From positions 38,128 to 102,127 of the forward strand of contig SFMG01000005.1 in NCBI GenBank assembly GCA_004554455.1: a DNA stretch of 64,000 nucleotides, written 5' to 3'. Position numbers and translations under genes: made by a program. The notes beneath the pieces were generated by a model, which was not told the origin of the DNA, did not search any database, and saw nothing but the letters and a program-made list of their open reading frames with translations. Positions 7,344-15,878 of this stretch are shown here, one piece after another; position 1 is the first letter of the stretch; the number at the start of each line of letters is the position of its first letter. Origin of the DNA: Bacteroidales bacterium. GTDB taxonomy: Bacteria > Bacteroidota > Bacteroidia > Bacteroidales > UBA932.

Positions 7344-7370
7344 AAAAAATCCGGGTCATTGCCCGGATTT
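7344..7370 (-). terminator. Terminator overlapping the lipoprotein stop codon
   Basis: On the minus strand AATCCGGG pairs with CCCGGATT around a six-base loop, then T6. The left arm encodes the last residues of the gene ending at 7356, and the stop TGA lies in the loop. Confidence 0.85.
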
Positions 7371-7772
7371 CACCATAAAAATCGTCTGGTTCCGCAGTAT
7401 GTTTATGCTGGGATCGTTCCTCTCTATCGTCAGGCCGGCATCGCCGGCATATACATAGTTGCCGGCTGGGTCTCTGACCGTTATCCGGTAGAAGTCGCCC
7501 CTGGTCCATTTCTCCGAAACCAGGACGTATTCACCCTCGGCGCCGCTGCTGCACGAATTCTCCTCCCGTCTAACGGAACCGTCGCTCGAGTAGGTCGTGA
7601 GTTTTACCTCCATATTCGGGAGCGATTCAGCGCTGTCCTTGTCCAATACGGTCCCGCTGATTATGAACTGGTCCGGGAACCTTGAATCAGCCTCGGCCAT
7701 GTCTGCCATACACGAATTCAGCCAGGGCAAACATGCCACGGCCACTATAAGTCCTATTATCCTTCTGTTCAT
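7356..7772 (-). CDS. Putative lipoprotein with carboxypeptidase-regulatory-like domain
   Basis: 138 residues. The N-terminus is a lipoprotein signal (MNRRIIGLIVAVACLPWLNSC, lipid Cys about residue 21). The rest is a single beta-sandwich-like domain that starts FIISGTVLDKDSAESLPNMEV, the pattern of carboxypeptidase-regulatory-like (CarboxypepD_reg/DUF4480) domains, and contains GEYVLVSEKW and YRITVRDPAG. Similar small lipoproteins occur beside radical SAM genes in Bacteroides, but no radical SAM gene is present here. It is transcribed divergently from the DHOD-like gene, with a structured region upstream, and ends in its own terminator. Confidence 0.7.
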   Translation of the reverse strand: MNRRIIGLIVAVACLPWLNSCMADMAEADSRFPDQFIISGTVLDKDSAESLPNMEVKLTTYSSDGSVRREENSCSSGAEGEYVLVSEKWTRGDFYRITVRDPAGNYVYAGDAGLTIERNDPSINILRNQTIFMVKSGQ

Positions 7773-7798
7773 ATATTCCTTTCAAGCGGCCTATAGAT

Positions 7799-7867
7799 GC
7801 ATTTTCTGCCCGGGATGTTGCACCGCCTCCTCCTCTCTCCGGCAATCTTCCGGGCAGATGCTTTTTT
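7799..7867. other. Large hairpin in a divergent intergenic region
   Basis: GCAT (7799-7802) plus CTGCCCGG (7806-7813) pair with CCGGGCAG (7850-7857) plus ATGC (7858-7861), leaving a three-base bulge and a 36-base loop. On the plus strand T6 follows, so it looks like a terminator, yet no plus-strand gene precedes it. On the minus strand it would form the 5' leader of the lipoprotein gene. It may be a small RNA end or a leader structure. Confidence 0.5.
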
Positions 7868-7908
7868 CAATTATTCATATTTTTCACTTCAAATCGCACA
7901 AAAATGCG

Positions 7909-7916
7909 TACTTTTG
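7909..7916 (+). promoter_or_regulatory. -7 box of the DHOD-like gene
   Basis: TACTTTTG, a full TAnnTTTG match 34 bases before the start codon. The spacer upstream contains a small CGCA/TGCG hairpin. Confidence 0.55.
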
Positions 7917-7950
7917 AGGACAGTAATATTTTAAAATATATCGCTACGTA

Positions 7951-8925
7951 ATGAAAACAATAGCTACCAGATTCGCAGGACTTCAGCTGAAATCGCCGGT
8001 CATCGTCGGCAGCAGCAGCCAGACAGCTTCAGTCACCAGACTGGCCGAATACGAAAAGGCGGGGGCCGGAGCGCTTGTGCTCAAGTCTCTCTTCGAGGAA
8101 AGCATCACTATGGAAATAGCTGCCAATGACACGGATATTCATCCTGAGGCTTATGACTATATCTCGGAATATGTGGGCGAGAAGGTGCTCTCCGACTATC
8201 TGAACCTCATAAGGGAAGCCAAGAAGGTCTGCACGATTCCGGTAATCGCATCCATAGCCTGCCACACCGACGGCAAATGGGAGGAGTTTGCCAAGAGGAT
8301 AGAAGAGGCGGGAGCCGATGCCCTCGAACTGAACATAATGAGTCTCTGCACTGCCCGCAATTACAGCGCAGGCGCTTTCGAGAAGATGAATGTTGACATC
8401 GTAGCCCACGTGTCCAGGAAAATAGGCATACCGGTCATAGCCAAGATAGGCTCCAATCTGACCAATCCGGTGGAACTCTGCGACAGGCTGCTTGCCAATG
8501 GCGCCAAGGGAGTAGTGCTCTTCAACAGGTTCTATCCTACGGACATAGACATTGACAGGATGGATTTCACCACGGGCAATCCGTTCACTTCGTCAGCGGA
8601 CCTCTCCCTGCCTTTGAGATGGGCTGGCATAGTGTCTTCTTCGGTGCCGGCTCTGCCTCTTGCAGTTTCGGGAGGTGTCGATTCCTGGAAGGGCGTAGTA
8701 AAGTCTATTCTCAGCGGCGCTTCAGCCGTGGAGGTCGCCAGCGCTGTCATACGTAACGGAGCGTCCTGGATTTCCGAGGCCAATGAGGGCCTGAGGCGCT
8801 GGCAGGAGGAGAAGGGCTTCGCTTCCATCGAGGCTTACAGGGGCAGGCTGAACGCTTCCGACCCGGAGAATGCCGACTGTCTGATGCGTACCCAGTTCAT
8901 CAGGCATTTCAGCGAGGTTCACTGA
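7951..8925 (+). CDS. Dihydroorotate dehydrogenase-like flavoprotein
   Basis: 324 residues forming a TIM barrel of the DHOD family. Visible parts: LQLKSPVIVGSSSQT at the N-terminus (FMN-binding start), IPVIASIAC, ADALELNIMSLC, IPVIAKIGSNLTN (Lys and Asn of the FMN site), GVVLFNRFY, and a C-terminal phosphate-binding SGGVDSW and GASAVEVASAVIRNG. Genuine PyrD enzymes have a conserved NxSxPNT/Cys-or-Ser catalytic loop, which is altered here, so it belongs to the DHOD-like subgroup common in Bacteroidota whose substrate is unknown. It may oxidise a dihydropyrimidine or a related compound. It has its own promoter. Confidence 0.85.
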   Translation: MKTIATRFAGLQLKSPVIVGSSSQTASVTRLAEYEKAGAGALVLKSLFEESITMEIAANDTDIHPEAYDYISEYVGEKVLSDYLNLIREAKKVCTIPVIASIACHTDGKWEEFAKRIEEAGADALELNIMSLCTARNYSAGAFEKMNVDIVAHVSRKIGIPVIAKIGSNLTNPVELCDRLLANGAKGVVLFNRFYPTDIDIDRMDFTTGNPFTSSADLSLPLRWAGIVSSSVPALPLAVSGGVDSWKGVVKSILSGASAVEVASAVIRNGASWISEANEGLRRWQEEKGFASIEAYRGRLNASDPENADCLMRTQFIRHFSEVH

Positions 8926-8954
8926 TCTGTCTTTGATGCCTTGAGGGTTCGGTT

Positions 8955-9470
8955 ATGAGAAATTATGCGGTAAAATTTGCACGGGCTTTCCTTGCCGGTG
9001 TCCTGATTGGTCTGGGCTGCGCCGTGAATGCCAAGGTCGGAGGCGTGGTGGGAGCCCTGCTCTTTGCCTGCGGGCTCACGACCATCATACAATTCAGACT
9101 GCCTCTGTTCACGGGCATAGTGGCGGAGAAACCTGAGTGGAATATGCTTGCCATATTGGCTGGCAATTGCGTCGGAGGGCTGTTTTCGCACTTTCTCTTC
9201 GGCATTGAGATGGCTCCCTGCACGCTCTCTCTGTTCAGGATATTCTGCGGAGGCGCCGGCACCGGAATTCTGATGGTCGCGGCCTACAAGTCCAAGAACT
9301 TCGTGGTGGCCGTGCTTGGTGTGATGCTCTTCATACTCTGCGGCTTTCCCCACTGTATCGCAGAGTGCGGTTATCTGAGGATGGATCCGCTGCAGTGGCT
9401 TATGGCCTGCCTCGGAAACGTGGCCGGCGGCCAGCTCTGGAGGATACTCGACATACGCGAGTCCGCCTGA
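8955..9470 (+). CDS. Short formate/nitrite transporter-like membrane protein
   Basis: 171 residues with about five hydrophobic segments (about 8-26, 31-50, 61-83, 90-112 and 117-135). The first part, FLAGVLIGLGCAVNAKVGGV followed by ALLFACGLTTI and LPLFTGIVAE, is the pattern of the first helices of the FNT channel family (formate, nitrite, hydrosulfide). Typical FNT proteins have 250-290 residues and six helices, so this is a much shortened version, and no frameshift or second fragment follows. It could be a natural short branch. It begins 29 bases after the DHOD-like gene, probably in the same transcript. Confidence 0.7.
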   Translation: MRNYAVKFARAFLAGVLIGLGCAVNAKVGGVVGALLFACGLTTIIQFRLPLFTGIVAEKPEWNMLAILAGNCVGGLFSHFLFGIEMAPCTLSLFRIFCGGAGTGILMVAAYKSKNFVVAVLGVMLFILCGFPHCIAECGYLRMDPLQWLMACLGNVAGGQLWRILDIRESA

Positions 9471-9482
9471 TATCCGTATCCT

Positions 9483-9899
9483 ATGGGGGACAGAGGAAAA
9501 ATATGGGACCCTTTGAGAAGGAAGATGGTCGCACTGACGCCTGAGGAGCAGGTCCGGCAGTGGTTCATCTCCCTTCTTCGCGATACGGCCGGCGTACCTC
9601 AGCATCTTATGATGAGTGAAGCATCTTTGCGTCTGGGCGCGAAGCAGTGGCGGGCCGACATCCTCGTCTATGACCGCAATTCGTCTCCTCTGATGGTGGT
9701 CGAGTGCAAGCGTCCGGAACTCGCCCTCTCGAAGGAGGTGCTGGAGCAGGCCATACGCTATGACAGCGTGCTCGGGGTCCGCTGTATAGTCGTTACCAAT
9801 GGCACCCGGACCTGCGTGGCGCTGCGTGACTCCGCAGGGCAGAATAGCTTCGGCTTTGTGGACCGCCTCCCTTCCTACGAGGAACTCCTCGGACTTTGA
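9483..9899 (+). CDS. Stand-alone HSDR_N nuclease-fold protein
   Basis: 138 residues made up of just the N-terminal domain of type I restriction HsdR subunits. The PD-(D/E)XK site is visible as RADILVYDRNSSPLMVVECK (Asp, then Glu-x-Lys, about 59-78), with an EQVRQWF helix before it and QAIRYDSVLGVRCIVVTNG after it. There is no HsdM, HsdS or helicase domain in the neighbourhood, so this is not a restriction system. Such single-domain proteins are common beside holA/cca in Bacteroidota; their role is not known, and a DNA repair or structure-specific nuclease role is only plausible. It starts 12 bases after the previous gene. Confidence 0.85.
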   Translation: MGDRGKIWDPLRRKMVALTPEEQVRQWFISLLRDTAGVPQHLMMSEASLRLGAKQWRADILVYDRNSSPLMVVECKRPELALSKEVLEQAIRYDSVLGVRCIVVTNGTRTCVALRDSAGQNSFGFVDRLPSYEELLGL

Positions 9900-9956
9900 C
9901 CGCAGGGTCCGGAAAATTTTTGGGGATTACTGTATCGGAGTTCTTTGGAAGATTCC

Positions 9957-9964
9957 TATCTTTG
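9957..9964 (+). promoter_or_regulatory. -7 box of the cca-xerD-holA cluster
   Basis: TATCTTTG, a full TAnnTTTG match. It lies seven bases before an ATG at 9972 and 25 before the ATG at 9990. The in-frame ATG at 9945 is upstream of it and so is unlikely. Confidence 0.6.
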
Positions 9965-9989
9965 TCTTTCTATGGGAAATACGACAATA

Positions 9990-11510
9990 ATGCAGGAGAA
10001 CTCCACAATCACACAGGGTTTCCTCGAGGACAGGATATTCCGAATCGTTTCGGACACCGCCGAATCACTGGGCGTACGTGCCTTTGTGATAGGCGGTTAT
10101 GTGCGTGACTGCTTCCTGGGAAGGCCGTCCAAGGACATAGACATAGTAGTCGAGGGCAGCGGTATAAGGCTGGCTGAGGCGGTGGCGGCTAAGCTGCACA
10201 CGAATGTGTCAGTATTCAAAAACTTCGGCACCGCAATGCTGAGGTACAGGGGCACGGAGCTGGAATTCGTGGGCGCGAGGAAGGAATCCTATCACCGTGA
10301 GTCCCGCAATCCCATAGTCGAAGACGGGAGTCTCGAAGACGACCAGCTGCGCAGGGACTTCACCATAAACGCGATGGCCTTCAGTCTTCAGAAAGAGGAC
10401 TACGGCGCGCTCGTGGACCCCTTCGGGGGCATAAGGGACCTTGCAGCGGGCATCATACGCACTCCCTGCGATCCGGACACCACCTTCAGCGACGACCCTC
10501 TGCGTATGCTCAGGGCCATACGCTTCGCAACACGCCTCAGCAGTCCGGAACTGAAGTTCCGCATAGTCCCGGAGGCGTTCGAATCAATGAGCCGCAACCG
10601 GGAGCGCCTGCTCATACTCTCCAAGGAAAGGATTGCGGAAGAACTGAACAAGATGCTGGTCACCAGCCGCCCGTCCAGGGCTTTCATACTGATGGACAGC
10701 TGCGGCCTGCTGGATTACATACTTCCCCAGCTCACGAAACTCAAGGGCGTCCAGACTGTGGAGGGGAAAGGCCACAAGGAGAACTTCTCCCATACCCTGC
10801 AGGTTCTGGACAATGTCGCAGTGGCGGAAGAGGAACTCATCGCCGAGGGCAAGCTGATGGATTACACTGTTGTGGACAACTGCGAGGTGGTGTCCGAACG
10901 CCGTTCTCCGGACGTATGGCTGCGCTGGGCCGCGCTCCTGCACGACATTGGCAAGCCGGTCTGCAAGCGCTTCGACCCAGCGACGGGATGGACTTTCCAC
11001 GGCCACGAAGTGGTGGGCGCGCGCATGGTCCCGAAAATATTCCAGCAGCTGAAGATGCCGCTGAACGAAAAGATGAAATACGTGCAGAAGCTCGTGAGTC
11101 TGCACCTCAGACCCATAGCCCTTGTGACAGAGGAGGTTACCGACTCCGCGGTGCGCAGGCTGCTTTTCGAGGCCGGCAACGACATAGACGACCTGATGCT
11201 GCTCTGCAATGCCGACATTACCTCGAAGAACCCGTACAAGGTGCAGCGTCTCAGGGAGAACTTCGAAATCGTGAAGCGCAAGCTTGTCGAGGTCGAGGAG
11301 AAGGATGCGATACGCAACTTCAAGAACCCGATCACAGGCGACTATGTGATGCAGCTATTCGGCATCGAACCTTGCAAGGAGATAGGCATACTCAAGGAAT
11401 ATGTGAAAGAAGCCATACTGGAAGGGGAGATACCAAACGAATTCGAGGCTGCGGACCGGCTGATGCGTGAAAAGGCCGCCGAAATGGGCCTCTTCCCGAA
11501 GGAGAACTGA
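9990..11510 (+). CDS. cca: CCA-adding enzyme with HD domain
   Basis: 506 residues from the ATG at 9990 (9972 is also possible, giving 512). Class II polymerase-beta fold head: FVIGGYVRDCFLGRPSKDID with the catalytic GG and DxD (DID), then LRRDFTINAMA and DPFGGIRDL, and the RNA-binding arm DDPLRMLRAIRFATRL. A C-terminal HD domain is seen at LHDIGKPVCKRF and in the His-rich stretch HGHEVVGARM. It adds or repairs the 3' CCA of tRNAs; the two tRNA genes of this window do not encode CCA. It is followed by xerD-like after two bases, so the genes are co-transcribed. Confidence 0.95.
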   Translation: MQENSTITQGFLEDRIFRIVSDTAESLGVRAFVIGGYVRDCFLGRPSKDIDIVVEGSGIRLAEAVAAKLHTNVSVFKNFGTAMLRYRGTELEFVGARKESYHRESRNPIVEDGSLEDDQLRRDFTINAMAFSLQKEDYGALVDPFGGIRDLAAGIIRTPCDPDTTFSDDPLRMLRAIRFATRLSSPELKFRIVPEAFESMSRNRERLLILSKERIAEELNKMLVTSRPSRAFILMDSCGLLDYILPQLTKLKGVQTVEGKGHKENFSHTLQVLDNVAVAEEELIAEGKLMDYTVVDNCEVVSERRSPDVWLRWAALLHDIGKPVCKRFDPATGWTFHGHEVVGARMVPKIFQQLKMPLNEKMKYVQKLVSLHLRPIALVTEEVTDSAVRRLLFEAGNDIDDLMLLCNADITSKNPYKVQRLRENFEIVKRKLVEVEEKDAIRNFKNPITGDYVMQLFGIEPCKEIGILKEYVKEAILEGEIPNEFEAADRLMREKAAEMGLFPKEN

Positions 11511-11512
11511 CG

Positions 11513-12538
11513 ATGCAGCTTATCGATGCTTTCATAGACTACGTGGGTCCGGTCAGACGTCGCTCCGAACGGACGCAGGAGATATACCGTTCTGCGGTCA
11601 GTTCCTTCTTTGCCTGGTATTTTTCCGGGTATGGCTCGGCCGCGGGAAACGGACTTATGGAAATTCCGGAGGCGGATATGCCTGGAATCCTGACCCTGAA
11701 AACCCTGAGGGACTGGCGTCATTACCTGCTTACGGAGAAGCGCTACTCGGCCAGGACCGTGAACCAGCATCTCTCGGCAATGAGCGGATTCTGCCACTGG
11801 CTCTTCCACAGGGAGGTTCTGCAGGAGAACCCCTTCGACCTGATGGAGAGGGGCGGTCACAGCGCCATAGAAGGGGTGAAGCTGAGGGATGAAAAGGAAA
11901 AGAGGGTGACTTTCTTCTCCGATGAGGCCCTGGAGCGTTATCTCGAAGAGACCCGCTCCGCCGCCGACGGCACCCTGCTTGAACTCTATGCCGGGGAAGA
12001 ACGCAAGGAGATATACGATCGTATATGCAGACGGATGATAATATCCTTTCTGTATGGGACGGCACTCCGCCGCTCGGAACTCATATCCCTGCCTCTAAAG
12101 GCGGTGGACTGGAAACGCAAGGTGTTGACGGTCACCGGAAAAGGCGGGAAGACCAGGCAGCTTGCGCTGACCGGGCCCCTGCTCGGGGAACTGCGCCGCT
12201 ACAGGGAAGCCGTGGCCGCCATGGTACCGTCGGCCGGCAACGGGGCGGAGGATCCCTTCTTCGTGACCTTCAGTGGCAGGAAGCTCTATCCCGTATATGT
12301 GGACAGGGCCGTGAAGACGGAGCTGGGCGGGCGCGAAGACTGTCCGGGCCACAAATCGCCCCACGTTCTGAGACATTCGCTGGCTACGGAACTGCTCAAG
12401 GAGGGCGCCGACATCTATTCGGTCGGCCGCTATCTCGGGCACTCGTCCATAGCCGCTACACAGATATATACCCACGGGGACATACGGCAGCTGAAGGCCG
12501 TATATGAAAAGAGCTTCCCGAGGGCAGGCAAGAAATGA
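11513..12538 (+). CDS. Tyrosine recombinase, XerC/XerD type
   Basis: 341 residues: SAM-like core-binding domain (about 1-115, with TVNQHLSAMSGFCHWLF) and catalytic domain. All catalytic residues can be placed: Arg186 (TALRRSEL), Lys in VTGKGGKTRQL, His284 and Arg287 (HVLRHSLATELL), His310 (YLGHSS) and the nucleophile Tyr319 (QIYTHGD). The family resolves chromosome dimers at dif with FtsK. It is some 40 residues longer than a standard XerD because of an insert in the middle (LLELYAGEERKEIYD). Its place between cca and holA, with close spacing on both sides, speaks for a housekeeping recombinase and not for a mobile element integrase. Confidence 0.9.
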   Translation: MQLIDAFIDYVGPVRRRSERTQEIYRSAVSSFFAWYFSGYGSAAGNGLMEIPEADMPGILTLKTLRDWRHYLLTEKRYSARTVNQHLSAMSGFCHWLFHREVLQENPFDLMERGGHSAIEGVKLRDEKEKRVTFFSDEALERYLEETRSAADGTLLELYAGEERKEIYDRICRRMIISFLYGTALRRSELISLPLKAVDWKRKVLTVTGKGGKTRQLALTGPLLGELRRYREAVAAMVPSAGNGAEDPFFVTFSGRKLYPVYVDRAVKTELGGREDCPGHKSPHVLRHSLATELLKEGADIYSVGRYLGHSSIAATQIYTHGDIRQLKAVYEKSFPRAGKK

Positions 12539-12541
12539 TAT

Positions 12542-13582
12542 ATGGCTAAACAGAACTACTTGGACTGCGACAAGCTCTGCCGAACGCTTGTCAGCGAGGC
12601 CTCGAAAGGCATATTCAGACCCGTCTATCTGCTGATGGGCGACGAACCATATTACGTGGATATGGTCTGCGATGCGGTGATGGCCAACTGCATACCCGAG
12701 GAGGACAGGGACTTCAACCAGCTCGTATGCTACGGCTCCGATACGAACGCCGACAAGGTCATTACCGCCGCGAGACGTTACCCTATGTTCTCCGAACGGC
12801 AGCTGGTGGTGCTCAAGGAGGCCCAGATGATGAAGGATGTGGAGAACCTCCACTATTATTGCGAGACGCCGCTCGACTCCACCGTGCTGGTCATTTGCAT
12901 GAAGGGCGCAAGGGCCGACAAGCGACGCGCGCTCTATAAGAGCGCCTCCAGGTTCGGTGCAGTCGTGGATTCGGTGCCCGTCAGGGAATATGAAATGGCC
13001 GGATGGCTCCAGTCCTATTTCTCCTCCAGGGGCCTTAGGCTCGCTCCGGACGCTGCCCAGCTCCTCATCGAGTTCGCCGGCATGGAGCTCTCGAAGATAG
13101 CCATAGAGACGGACAAGATGCTCAGGAACCTGCCGGAAGGAACTGTGGACGTGAGTGCCGAAGATGTGGAGACCAATGTGGGAATGAGCCGCAAGTGGAC
13201 CATCTTCGAACTTTCCGACGCCCTGTTCCACCACGATGCGGCCAAGGCCCTCAGGATTGCCTCCCTGGTGGGCAGTTCCGCCGGTTTCGCGATGCCGGCC
13301 GCTACCGGACGCCTTTTCGCGCAGTTCTACAACCTCTTGCGCTATCACGCAGTGAAACTGAAGAAGCCGGGCATAGATTCCTACAATATGGCCTCCGAGC
13401 TCGGCATCTCTCCATATCTGTTGCGGAACTACGAGACGGCTGCGCGCTGGTACAACCTGAAAAAGACGATGCAGATAGTGGCCCTTTTCAGGGAATATGA
13501 CTTCAAGGGCAAGGGCGGAGAGCAGGGAGAGGCCTCCCAGGGCGACCTTCTCGTGGAACTGACTGCAAAGATATTGGCCTGA
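12542..13582 (+). CDS. holA: DNA polymerase III subunit delta
   Basis: 346 residues, the expected length. N-terminal AAA+-like domain with GIFRPVYLLMGDEPYYVDMV (about 22-41), the degenerate Walker region typical of delta, followed by ARRYPMFSERQLVVLKEAQ and STVLVICMKG. The C-terminal collar is seen in KWTIFELSDALFHHDAAKAL and LISQFYNLLRYH-like FAQFYNLLRYHAVK. It opens the sliding clamp within the clamp loader. It follows xerD-like after three bases, preceded by the ATATATGG start context that recurs in this genome. Confidence 0.94.
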   Translation: MAKQNYLDCDKLCRTLVSEASKGIFRPVYLLMGDEPYYVDMVCDAVMANCIPEEDRDFNQLVCYGSDTNADKVITAARRYPMFSERQLVVLKEAQMMKDVENLHYYCETPLDSTVLVICMKGARADKRRALYKSASRFGAVVDSVPVREYEMAGWLQSYFSSRGLRLAPDAAQLLIEFAGMELSKIAIETDKMLRNLPEGTVDVSAEDVETNVGMSRKWTIFELSDALFHHDAAKALRIASLVGSSAGFAMPAATGRLFAQFYNLLRYHAVKLKKPGIDSYNMASELGISPYLLRNYETAARWYNLKKTMQIVALFREYDFKGKGGEQGEASQGDLLVELTAKILA

Positions 13583-13648
13583 GACTGTAGTAAAGCGGGC
13601 AGCCTCTGCGTCAAAGACAGAAAGATAATTCAGAATATAACGGACTAT

Positions 13649-14506
13649 ATGGACAATTACATCATCCAATGCAGGGAAGTCTGCAAGAATTTCGGGGAGA
13701 AGGTTGCGCTAGACCACGTCAGCGTATCTGTTCCCGAGGGCAAGATTTACGGTCTGCTCGGACCGAACGGGGCCGGCAAGACCACTTTGATCAGAATAAT
13801 CAACAGAATCACCATCCCCAACTCGGGCGAGGTGCTTTTCAACGGAAGACCCATTACCCAGGAGGACGTTTCACGCATAGGATATCTCCCGGAAGAGAGG
13901 GGACTCTACCGTAAGATGAAGGTGGGGGAGCAGGCCATGTATCTGGCCCGTCTCAAGGGAATGAGCTCCAGGGATGCCGAGGCGGAACTCAGACGCTGGT
14001 TCGAGAAATTCGGCATAATGGGCTGGTGGAACAAGAAGGTAGAGGAACTCTCCAAGGGAATGGCCCAGAAGTTCCAGTTCATAACCACGGTAGTGCACAG
14101 GCCGAAGCTTCTTATCCTGGACGAGCCTTTCTCCGGTTTCGACCCGGTCAATGCCCAGGTAATCAGGGAGGAGATACTCCGTCTCAAGGAGGAAGGCGCG
14201 ACCATATTGCTTTCCACCCACAATATGGAATCCGTCGAGGAACTCTGCGACAACATATCCCTTTTTAACAAGTCGCACGTCGTGCTGTCCGGGGGCGTCG
14301 GGGATATACGCCGCGAATACGGCAACAACAACGTCGAAATCGTATATACTGACGCGGACGGCCGCCACACCGAAGTGCTGCCGGCAGGTGCCGACGCTAA
14401 CGGAGTGCTGCGCGATTATATTGAAAAAGGTGTGACAGTCAACGCTTTCCGCGAACTGATGCCGCGCATGAACGATATATTCATCAAACTTGTAAAGGAG
14501 GACTAA
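13649..14506 (+). CDS. ABC exporter ATPase (NatA-like)
   Basis: 285 residues. Walker A GPNGAGKTTL (about 40-49), Q-loop region RIGYLPEERGLYRKMKVGEQ (a DRA/Nat-type loop), signature LSKGMAQKFQFI, Walker B LLILDEPFSGFDPVN, and H-loop LLSTHNMESVEELCD. After about residue 215 there is a C-terminal domain as in NatA/DrrA-type exporters. It is paired with the permease that begins three bases after its stop. The pair resembles sodium-efflux NatAB of Bacillus, but the substrate cannot be told from sequence. Confidence 0.9.
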   Translation: MDNYIIQCREVCKNFGEKVALDHVSVSVPEGKIYGLLGPNGAGKTTLIRIINRITIPNSGEVLFNGRPITQEDVSRIGYLPEERGLYRKMKVGEQAMYLARLKGMSSRDAEAELRRWFEKFGIMGWWNKKVEELSKGMAQKFQFITTVVHRPKLLILDEPFSGFDPVNAQVIREEILRLKEEGATILLSTHNMESVEELCDNISLFNKSHVVLSGGVGDIRREYGNNNVEIVYTDADGRHTEVLPAGADANGVLRDYIEKGVTVNAFRELMPRMNDIFIKLVKED

Positions 14507-14509
14507 ACT

Positions 14510-15859
14510 ATGAATATGAGAACTGTGGGCGTGGTCATCTCACGCGAATATATGACCAGGGTCAAGAAGAAATCCTTCCTTGTGATAACCTTCGTGGTGC
14601 CTCTGCTCTTTGCCGCTTTGTGCATGCTGCCGAGCATCATAATGCTTTTTGCAAAGGACAAGGCCCAGACCGTGGGTTATGTGGACGAGTCCGGCTTCGT
14701 GAGCGCCAAGCTGGTGAACACGGACGCCGTTACCTATTTCCCTTATGATTTCGTGGATGAGGAACAGCTCCGCGCGAAGGTGAATTCCGGGGAGATAGAT
14801 GCCTATATGATCATAGGCAAGGCCGATTCCACTCTCAACGTGCCTGTCAAGATGGCTTCGGACAAGTCCGTGAGCATGGATCTCAAGGACGCCGTCTCCG
14901 CCCAGATAAAGGAGGCTGTGGAAGAGGCCAGGATGGACCGCACCGGCATTGAAGGACTCAGGGAGATAATGGAGAGCATAGAGCCGAGGATAGACATCAA
15001 GACCTCCAAGTTCGATGCTGATGGCGAGGAGAGCGTCACCTCCACCGACGTCACAATGATCATATCCCTGATTCTCTCCACCATCATATATATGTTCATC
15101 GCGATGTTCTCGGGAATGGTGATGAGCAGTGTGATCGAGGAGAAGTCCAGCAGGATAGTCGAGGTGCTCATCTCCTCTGTGAAGTCCACCGAGCTCATGT
15201 TCGGAAAGATCATTGGTGTGGCACTCGTGGCCCTTACCCAGTTCTTCCTCTGGGTGATACTCGCAGGAGCCCTGGTGGGCATAGGCGGGGCTGTGCTCGG
15301 GGCTGAATCCCTTGGTCAGAGCGCCGAGGCGATGAGCCAGATCAGCGCAATGGACCCTACCGCCATGGTGGACAGCCTTTCCTTCACCACCGGCAATGCG
15401 GAGATAGACGAGGTGCTGCTCTCCCTCAAGTCGGTGCCGTTCCTGGAGATAATCGTGGCCTTCGTGATATATTTCGTGCTGGGCTACCTGCTCTACGCCT
15501 CCCTTTTCGCTGCCATAGGCTCGGCCGGCGACAACGAAGCCGACACTCAGCAGCTGCAGCTTCCGGTGACCATCCCTCTCCTGATTTCATTCTTCATCGC
15601 TTTCTATGCCTTCAAGGCGCCGGAAAGCCAGGTTGTCTTCTGGGGCTCCATGATCCCGTTCACCTCTCCTATAGTGATGCTGGCCAGGATACCTTCTGGT
15701 GACGTGCAGATGTGGGAACTGGCAGTGTCGATTCTGCTGCTCCTGCTGACCTTCATCGCCTGCGCCTGGGCTTCTGCAAAGATCTACAAGGTCGGAGTGC
15801 TGATGTACGGCAAGAAGAACAGCTTCAAGGATCTCTGGAAGTGGTTGAAACAGAAATAG
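14510..15859 (+). CDS. ABC exporter permease (NatB/ABC-2 type)
   Basis: 449 residues with the ABC-2 membrane topology: one N-terminal helix (about 22-46), a large extracytoplasmic domain (about 47-180), then five helices (about 185-205, 235-260, 305-335, 345-370 and 390-415). YMFIAMFSGMVMSSVIEEKS followed by SRIVEVLISSVKSTELM is the coupling-helix motif characteristic of the family. It forms the membrane half of the exporter with the ATPase just upstream. The tail of the gene contains GAAACAGAAATA directly repeated around the stop codon. Confidence 0.88.
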   Translation: MNMRTVGVVISREYMTRVKKKSFLVITFVVPLLFAALCMLPSIIMLFAKDKAQTVGYVDESGFVSAKLVNTDAVTYFPYDFVDEEQLRAKVNSGEIDAYMIIGKADSTLNVPVKMASDKSVSMDLKDAVSAQIKEAVEEARMDRTGIEGLREIMESIEPRIDIKTSKFDADGEESVTSTDVTMIISLILSTIIYMFIAMFSGMVMSSVIEEKSSRIVEVLISSVKSTELMFGKIIGVALVALTQFFLWVILAGALVGIGGAVLGAESLGQSAEAMSQISAMDPTAMVDSLSFTTGNAEIDEVLLSLKSVPFLEIIVAFVIYFVLGYLLYASLFAAIGSAGDNEADTQQLQLPVTIPLLISFFIAFYAFKAPESQVVFWGSMIPFTSPIVMLARIPSGDVQMWELAVSILLLLLTFIACAWASAKIYKVGVLMYGKKNSFKDLWKWLKQK

Positions 15860-15878
15860 AAACAGAAATAGAAGCAAA

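Noticed and set aside
9483..9899. Type I restriction-modification system
   Set aside because: Only the HSDR_N domain is present; no methylase, specificity or helicase part is nearby.
11513..12538. Integrase of a mobile element
   Set aside because: The recombinase is fused by tight spacing to cca and holA, with no att sites or cargo genes around it.
12095..13669. A 524-residue minus-strand open frame
   Set aside because: It shadows xerD-like and holA, both of which are firmly identified on the plus strand.
13649..15859. Antibiotic exporter
   Set aside because: The pair matches general NatAB/ABC-2 exporters; the sequence gives no evidence for a drug substrate.
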